From the NCBI GenBank assembly GCA_963624415.1, contig CAVFPQ010000082.1:1-10419 (forward strand): a DNA stretch of 10,419 nucleotides, read 5' to 3'. A program made the position numbers and the translations under genes. Under the pieces are notes generated by a model. It saw only the letters and a program-made list of their open reading frames with translations. It was not told where the DNA came from and searched no databases. Source of the DNA: RUG806 sp963624415. Its GTDB lineage: Bacteria; Bacillota; Clostridia; Oscillospirales; Acutalibacteraceae. Shown here piece by piece: positions 7,381 to 10,419 of the stretch; positions within the stretch are counted from its first letter, which is position 1; each line of letters starts with the position of its first letter.

Positions 7381-7386
7381 ACCTCC
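7381..7386 (-). promoter_or_regulatory. Ribosome binding site that fixes the regulator start
   Basis: GGAGGT on the minus strand, 9 nt before the ATG at 7371. It supports a 220-residue regulator and argues against the longer open frame starting at 7446, whose first codon overlaps the -35 box. Confidence 0.8.
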
Positions 7387-7398
7387 GTTGAAACTTAA

Positions 7399-7422
7399 AT
7401 TCTGTTCATCGGTGAACAGAAT
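7399..7422. promoter_or_regulatory. Probable operator of the Crp/Fnr-family regulator
   Basis: A perfect inverted repeat with 10-bp arms, ATTCTGTTCA (7399-7408) and TGAACAGAAT (7413-7422), is separated by 4 nt (TCGG). The inner half-sites GTTCA-N4-TGAAC have the same 5-4-5 geometry as FNR sites (TTGAT-N4-ATCAA). It lies 27 nt upstream of the regulator ATG, and its outer arm covers most of the -10 box and the likely transcription start. Binding there would block RNA polymerase, so negative autoregulation is the simplest reading. That this regulator binds it is inferred from symmetry, geometry and position. Confidence 0.7.
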
Positions 7423-7446
7423 AGCAGATAATATATCGATTGTCAA
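7418..7446 (-). promoter_or_regulatory. Promoter of the regulator/ABC importer operon
   Basis: On the minus strand a perfect -35 TTGACA (7446-7441) is followed after 17 nt by -10 TATTCT (7423-7418, 4 of 6). A TGC extended -10 dinucleotide motif lies immediately before it. The expected transcript start is near 7411, inside the inverted repeat, leaving a leader of about 40 nt with GGAGGT. The strong -35 and spacing, with a palindrome over the -10, suggest a promoter that is strong when not repressed. Confidence 0.72.
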
Positions 7447-7525
7447 GTTTTATTTTGCTTTCGGAAATATTCGTGAAGCCAATGTAAATCTTTTGTTAAA
7501 ATGGTTACAATCAAGTAATAATTCA

Positions 7526-7554
7526 TTGACACAAGGCACAAAATATGGTAAATA
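7526..7554 (+). promoter_or_regulatory. Probable promoter of the Ca2+ P-type ATPase gene
   Basis: TTGACA (7526-7531, perfect -35) is followed after 17 nt by TAAATA (7549-7554), preceded by TGG, an extended -10 form. The -10 match is weak (3 of 6). Transcription would begin near 7561, giving a leader of about 58 nt. It is divergent from the regulator promoter in the same 247-bp intergenic region. Confidence 0.5.
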
Positions 7555-7560
7555 TAAAAG

Positions 7561-7584
7561 GTATCGCCTGATACACTATTTTTT
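7561..7584 (+). promoter_or_regulatory. Small inverted repeat in the leader of the Ca2+ ATPase gene
   Basis: GTATC and GATAC (7561-7565 and 7570-7574) are perfect 5-bp arms around GCCT, followed by a six-T run (7579-7584). As DNA it could be an operator at the transcription start; as RNA the stem is short and detached from the T run, so a terminator or attenuator is doubtful. No partner protein can be named. Confidence 0.3.
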
Positions 7585-7618
7585 CCATTCATAAAAGAAA
7601 GGATTTGACAGAACACAA

Positions 7619-10342
7619 ATGAAGTTCTATCTCGAAGAAGCCGCTAAGGTATTTGCGGAAGTAAAAAGCTCCGAAAACGGTCTTACAACGGCTGAGGCTG
7701 AAAAACGCCTTGAACAAAACGGAAAAAATAAGCTTAAAGAAGCGGAAAAAGAAAGCCTCTTCAAAAAGTTTATCGGTTCACTTGCCGACCCCATGATTAT
7801 CATGCTCCTGGTCGCCGCCGCAATTCAGGCAGTAGTTGCAGTGCTTGAAGCAGGCGGAAAACCCTCTGTAAAAGATTTTGCAGATGTTCTTGTTATTCTT
7901 GTTGTTGTTATTATCAACACGATAATGAGCCTTGTGCAGGAGAGTAAAGCGGAAGCCGCCATGGATGCTCTTATGCAGATGACTGCCGCTACATCCAAGG
8001 TTCTGCGTGACGGTAAGATTGTTACTCTTAAGAGTGAAGATATAACCGTCGGTGATATAGTGGTTTTTGAAGCCGGTGACGCGGTTCCTGCGGACTGCCG
8101 TATTCTTGAATCCCATTCAATGAAGGTAGAAGAAGCCGCTCTTACAGGTGAATCTGTGCCCGTAACAAAAATGATAGATGTCCTTATGCTTAAAGATAAC
8201 AGCAAGGACGTTGCTCTCGGCGACAGAAAGAACATGCTTTACAGCGGTTCTACAATCGTTTACGGCCGTGGCAAAGCGGTTGTTACCGCAATCGGTATGG
8301 ATACCGAAATGGGTAAGATTGCCGACGCTCTGAATGCCGCCGAAAACGAGCAGACACCTCTTCAGAAGAAGATGACAGAGCTGTCGCATTTCCTTACAAA
8401 GCTTGTTATCGGAATAAGCGTTCTTGTCTTTGTTGTAGGTGTTGTTGAGGATATTGTTCTTAACGGTTTCACTTGGGAAGAATTAGGCAATACTGCTCTT
8501 GATTCATTTATAGCCGCCATAGCTCTGGCTGTTGCCGCTATTCCCGAAGGACTTCCGGCTGTTGTTACGATTATACTTTCAATCGGTGTTACCGCTATGA
8601 GTAAGCGTCAGGCGCTTATCCGTAAGCTTACCGCAGTTGAAACACTCGGATGTACTCAGATTATCTGTTCTGATAAAACAGGTACTCTTACACAGAACAA
8701 AATGACGGTTGTCGATCACTTCGGTGACGATGAAAAGCTTCTTGCCACAGGTATGGCTCTTTGCTGTGATGCTGAAATTGATGCGGAGGGCAAGGTTACA
8801 GGTGAACCCACAGAAGCGGCTCTTGTAGCTTATGCATATTCTCTCGGTATGTCCAAGAACGATCTTCTTAAGACCGCTCCCAGAATAGGTGAAGCGCCGT
8901 TCGACTCCGGCAGAAAGATGATGTCAACCGTTCATAACGTAAACGGTGAATTTATTCAGTATACCAAGGGCGCACCCGACGAGATACTTAAAAAGTGCAA
9001 TTCGGCTCTTGTTAACGGTCAGCTTGTTCCCATGACCGATGAGCTTATAAAGAAGATTGCCGCAGACAACAAGCGTATGGCAGATAAGGCTCTGCGTGTT
9101 CTTGCCTGCTCATATAAAAAGTATGACAGTGCTCCCGCTGATTTCGCTCCCGAGGCACTCGAAAACGATCTTATATTTATCGGTCTCACCGGTATGATTG
9201 ACCCCGTTCGCCCCGAAGTAAAGGCCGCTATTGAAGAATGCCGCCTTGCAGGTGTTCGCCCTGTTATGATTACAGGTGACCATAAGGATACTGCTGTTGC
9301 CATCGGCAAGGAGCTCGGCATTATTACAGATGCTTCACAGGCTATTATGGGTGCGGAGCTTGACAAATTCAGTGATGAAGAGCTTAAAGAAGAAGTTCTC
9401 AAGTATTCGGTTTACGCACGTGTTCAGCCCGAACACAAGACTCGTATAGTAAAGGCATGGAAGGCTCGCGGTATGGTTACCGCAATGACAGGCGACGGTG
9501 TTAACGATGCTCCCTCGATCAAGAGTGCGGATATCGGTATCGGCATGGGCATTACAGGTACGGACGTTACAAAGGGCGTTTCCGATATGGTACTTGCCGA
9601 TGATAACTTCGCAACAATTGTTAATGCTGTTGAAGAGGGCAGAAAGATTTACGATAACGTTCTTAAGGTTCTGCAGTTCCAGCTGTCAACTAACCTGAGT
9701 GAAGTTATTATAATGTTTGTCGCATCAATTCTTCACTTTACAATTCTTTCTCCTGTTCATCTTCTTTGGATTAACATGGTTACCGACTCTCTGCCCGGTC
9801 TTGCGCTCGGTATGGAAAAGGCGGAAGGCAACGTTATGAGACGTAAGCCCCGTTCTTCTACTGCCGGTGTATTCTCAGGCGGCATGGGTGTTGATATGAT
9901 CTGGCAGGGTATTTATCTTGCCGTAATCGAAATCGCCGCATATGTTATCGGTTACTGGCTTGAACCCGTAGGCGGTCAGGCACACAGCCTTGCAGGTTTC
10001 TTCGCCGGTGAAGAATGTGTAAATGCTATGGCTATGGCATTCTTAACCGTTAACTTTGCTGAAATGATGTGCGCTGTCAATATGCGTTCCCGCTCACAGT
10101 CACTGTTCGGAAAAGATCTTATTGCGAGACCTAACTGGTGGCTTCTCGGTGCCGCAGTTGTTACAACGCTTCTTACGCTGGCTGCAATTTACATTCCCGG
10201 TCTTTGCACCGTATTCGGAATTGAACCCGGCACATTCAGCACAGAAGAGCTTCTTATTTCCTTCGGTCTTGCGCTTTCAACGATTCCCGTATTTGAGTTT
10301 GGCAAGATTTTCAGAAGGATGTCAGACAAAAAGCACGCATAA
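7619..10342 (+). CDS. Calcium-translocating P-type ATPase (type II, SERCA/PMCA-like)
   Basis: A 907-residue pump that should export Ca2+ from the cytoplasm at the cost of ATP. An N-terminal cation-ATPase domain (about 1-60) precedes about ten membrane helices. Catalytic motifs are complete: TGES (176-179, actuator), PEGLP (309-313, helix 4), DKTGTLT with phosphorylated D352, KGAPDE from K450 (nucleotide domain), MITGDH and TGDGVNDAP (624-632). The Ca ligands known from SERCA are matched: E310 in helix 4, N692 and E695 in helix 5 (NLSE), N719, T722 and D723 in helix 6 (NMVTD) and E815 in helix 8. Both Ca sites therefore appear present, unlike pumps with a single site. The only plausible start has its nearest Shine-Dalgarno (AAAGGA, ending 7603) 15 nt upstream, which is unusually far, and no alternative start codon fits. 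The gene is monocistronic, divergent from the regulator, and ends at a strong terminator. Confidence 0.95.
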   Translation: MKFYLEEAAKVFAEVKSSENGLTTAEAEKRLEQNGKNKLKEAEKESLFKKFIGSLADPMIIMLLVAAAIQAVVAVLEAGGKPSVKDFADVLVILVVVIINTIMSLVQESKAEAAMDALMQMTAATSKVLRDGKIVTLKSEDITVGDIVVFEAGDAVPADCRILESHSMKVEEAALTGESVPVTKMIDVLMLKDNSKDVALGDRKNMLYSGSTIVYGRGKAVVTAIGMDTEMGKIADALNAAENEQTPLQKKMTELSHFLTKLVIGISVLVFVVGVVEDIVLNGFTWEELGNTALDSFIAAIALAVAAIPEGLPAVVTIILSIGVTAMSKRQALIRKLTAVETLGCTQIICSDKTGTLTQNKMTVVDHFGDDEKLLATGMALCCDAEIDAEGKVTGEPTEAALVAYAYSLGMSKNDLLKTAPRIGEAPFDSGRKMMSTVHNVNGEFIQYTKGAPDEILKKCNSALVNGQLVPMTDELIKKIAADNKRMADKALRVLACSYKKYDSAPADFAPEALENDLIFIGLTGMIDPVRPEVKAAIEECRLAGVRPVMITGDHKDTAVAIGKELGIITDASQAIMGAELDKFSDEELKEEVLKYSVYARVQPEHKTRIVKAWKARGMVTAMTGDGVNDAPSIKSADIGIGMGITGTDVTKGVSDMVLADDNFATIVNAVEEGRKIYDNVLKVLQFQLSTNLSEVIIMFVASILHFTILSPVHLLWINMVTDSLPGLALGMEKAEGNVMRRKPRSSTAGVFSGGMGVDMIWQGIYLAVIEIAAYVIGYWLEPVGGQAHSLAGFFAGEECVNAMAMAFLTVNFAEMMCAVNMRSRSQSLFGKDLIARPNWWLLGAAVVTTLLTLAAIYIPGLCTVFGIEPGTFSTEELLISFGLALSTIPVFEFGKIFRRMSDKKHA

Positions 10343-10359
10343 AAAACACGCATAAAAAA
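10334..10359. repeat. 13-bp tandem duplication over the Ca2+ ATPase stop codon
   Basis: CACGCATAAAAAA occurs twice head to tail (10334-10346 and 10347-10359). The first copy encodes the final His-Ala and the TAA stop; the second lies just after it. It looks like a small slippage or duplication event without effect on the protein. Confidence 0.7.
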
Positions 10360-10381
10360 ACTATACTTTAGCTAAATAAGA

Positions 10382-10419
10382 CCTGCGGAGGGGCGAGTGT
10401 CCTTTCGCAGGGCTTTTTT
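10382..10419 (+). terminator. Intrinsic terminator of the Ca2+ ATPase gene
   Basis: CCTGCG (10382-10387) pairs with CGCAGG (10406-10411). The stem extends inward through GAGGG against CCTTT with two G-T wobbles, to an 8-nt loop, about 11 bp in all. GC and at least six Ts (10414-10419, cut by the window edge) follow. It lies about 40 nt after the stop codon. Confidence 0.88.

Noticed and set aside
7372..7446. 25-codon N-terminal extension of the Crp/Fnr regulator
   Set aside because: Its first codon overlaps the -35 box and it spans the -10 and palindrome; GGAGGT sits correctly before the internal ATG at 7371.
9019..9402. 127-codon minus-strand frame in the Ca2+ ATPase gene
   Set aside because: Antisense to the conserved nucleotide and phosphorylation domains; Ser/Ala-rich shadow translation.
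10367..10376. Palindrome TTTAGCTAAA downstream of the Ca2+ ATPase
   Set aside because: A short AT-rich palindrome expected by chance; the real terminator lies just after it.

Overview
The window reads as a chromosomal segment of a low-to-mid GC Firmicute. Strong GGAGG-type ribosome binding sites, sigma-A-like promoters and the protein families present point to a gut Clostridia member of the Ruminococcaceae/Oscillospiraceae type. That placement is an inference from gene style, since no taxonomic marker gene is present. A run of 10 Ns at 1229-1238 shows that this is a scaffold with an assembly gap.

Layout. A factor-independent terminator (7-40) closes a gene lying off the left edge and may also serve the MFS gene that ends beside it. 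A 12-helix major facilitator transporter runs leftward (47-1201). Divergent from it, across the gapped intergenic region, is a large M16C (PreP-like) zinc peptidase (1340-4207) with its own promoter. The peptidase converges with, and nearly touches, a leftward four-gene cluster. In transcription order this is a Crp/Fnr-family regulator (6709-7371), a substrate-binding lipoprotein (5664-6707), an inner-membrane permease (4893-5660) and a short ABC ATPase (4214-4792). A Ca2+-type P-type ATPase (7619-10342) runs rightward, divergent from the regulator, and ends at a strong terminator at the right edge.

How the genes fit together. The regulator, lipoprotein and permease are packed within 1-3 nt of each other and look like one translationally coupled operon for an importer of the NMT1/SsuA/TauA architecture, substrate unknown. 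The promoter of this operon has a perfect -35 box, and a perfect 10-bp-arm inverted repeat overlaps its -10 box. The Crp/Fnr protein therefore probably controls its own operon, most simply as a repressor. Between permease and ATPase the tight packing breaks: a 113-bp AT-rich element with tandem heptamers at both edges sits there. It supplies the permease stop codon and leaves the ATPase with no recognisable ribosome binding site. The calcium pump carries all the expected catalytic and both SERCA-type Ca-site residues and is probably an independent housekeeping ion-export gene.

The most interesting parts are the regulator/operator/importer unit and the heptamer-edged element. The other genes are well-recognised families.
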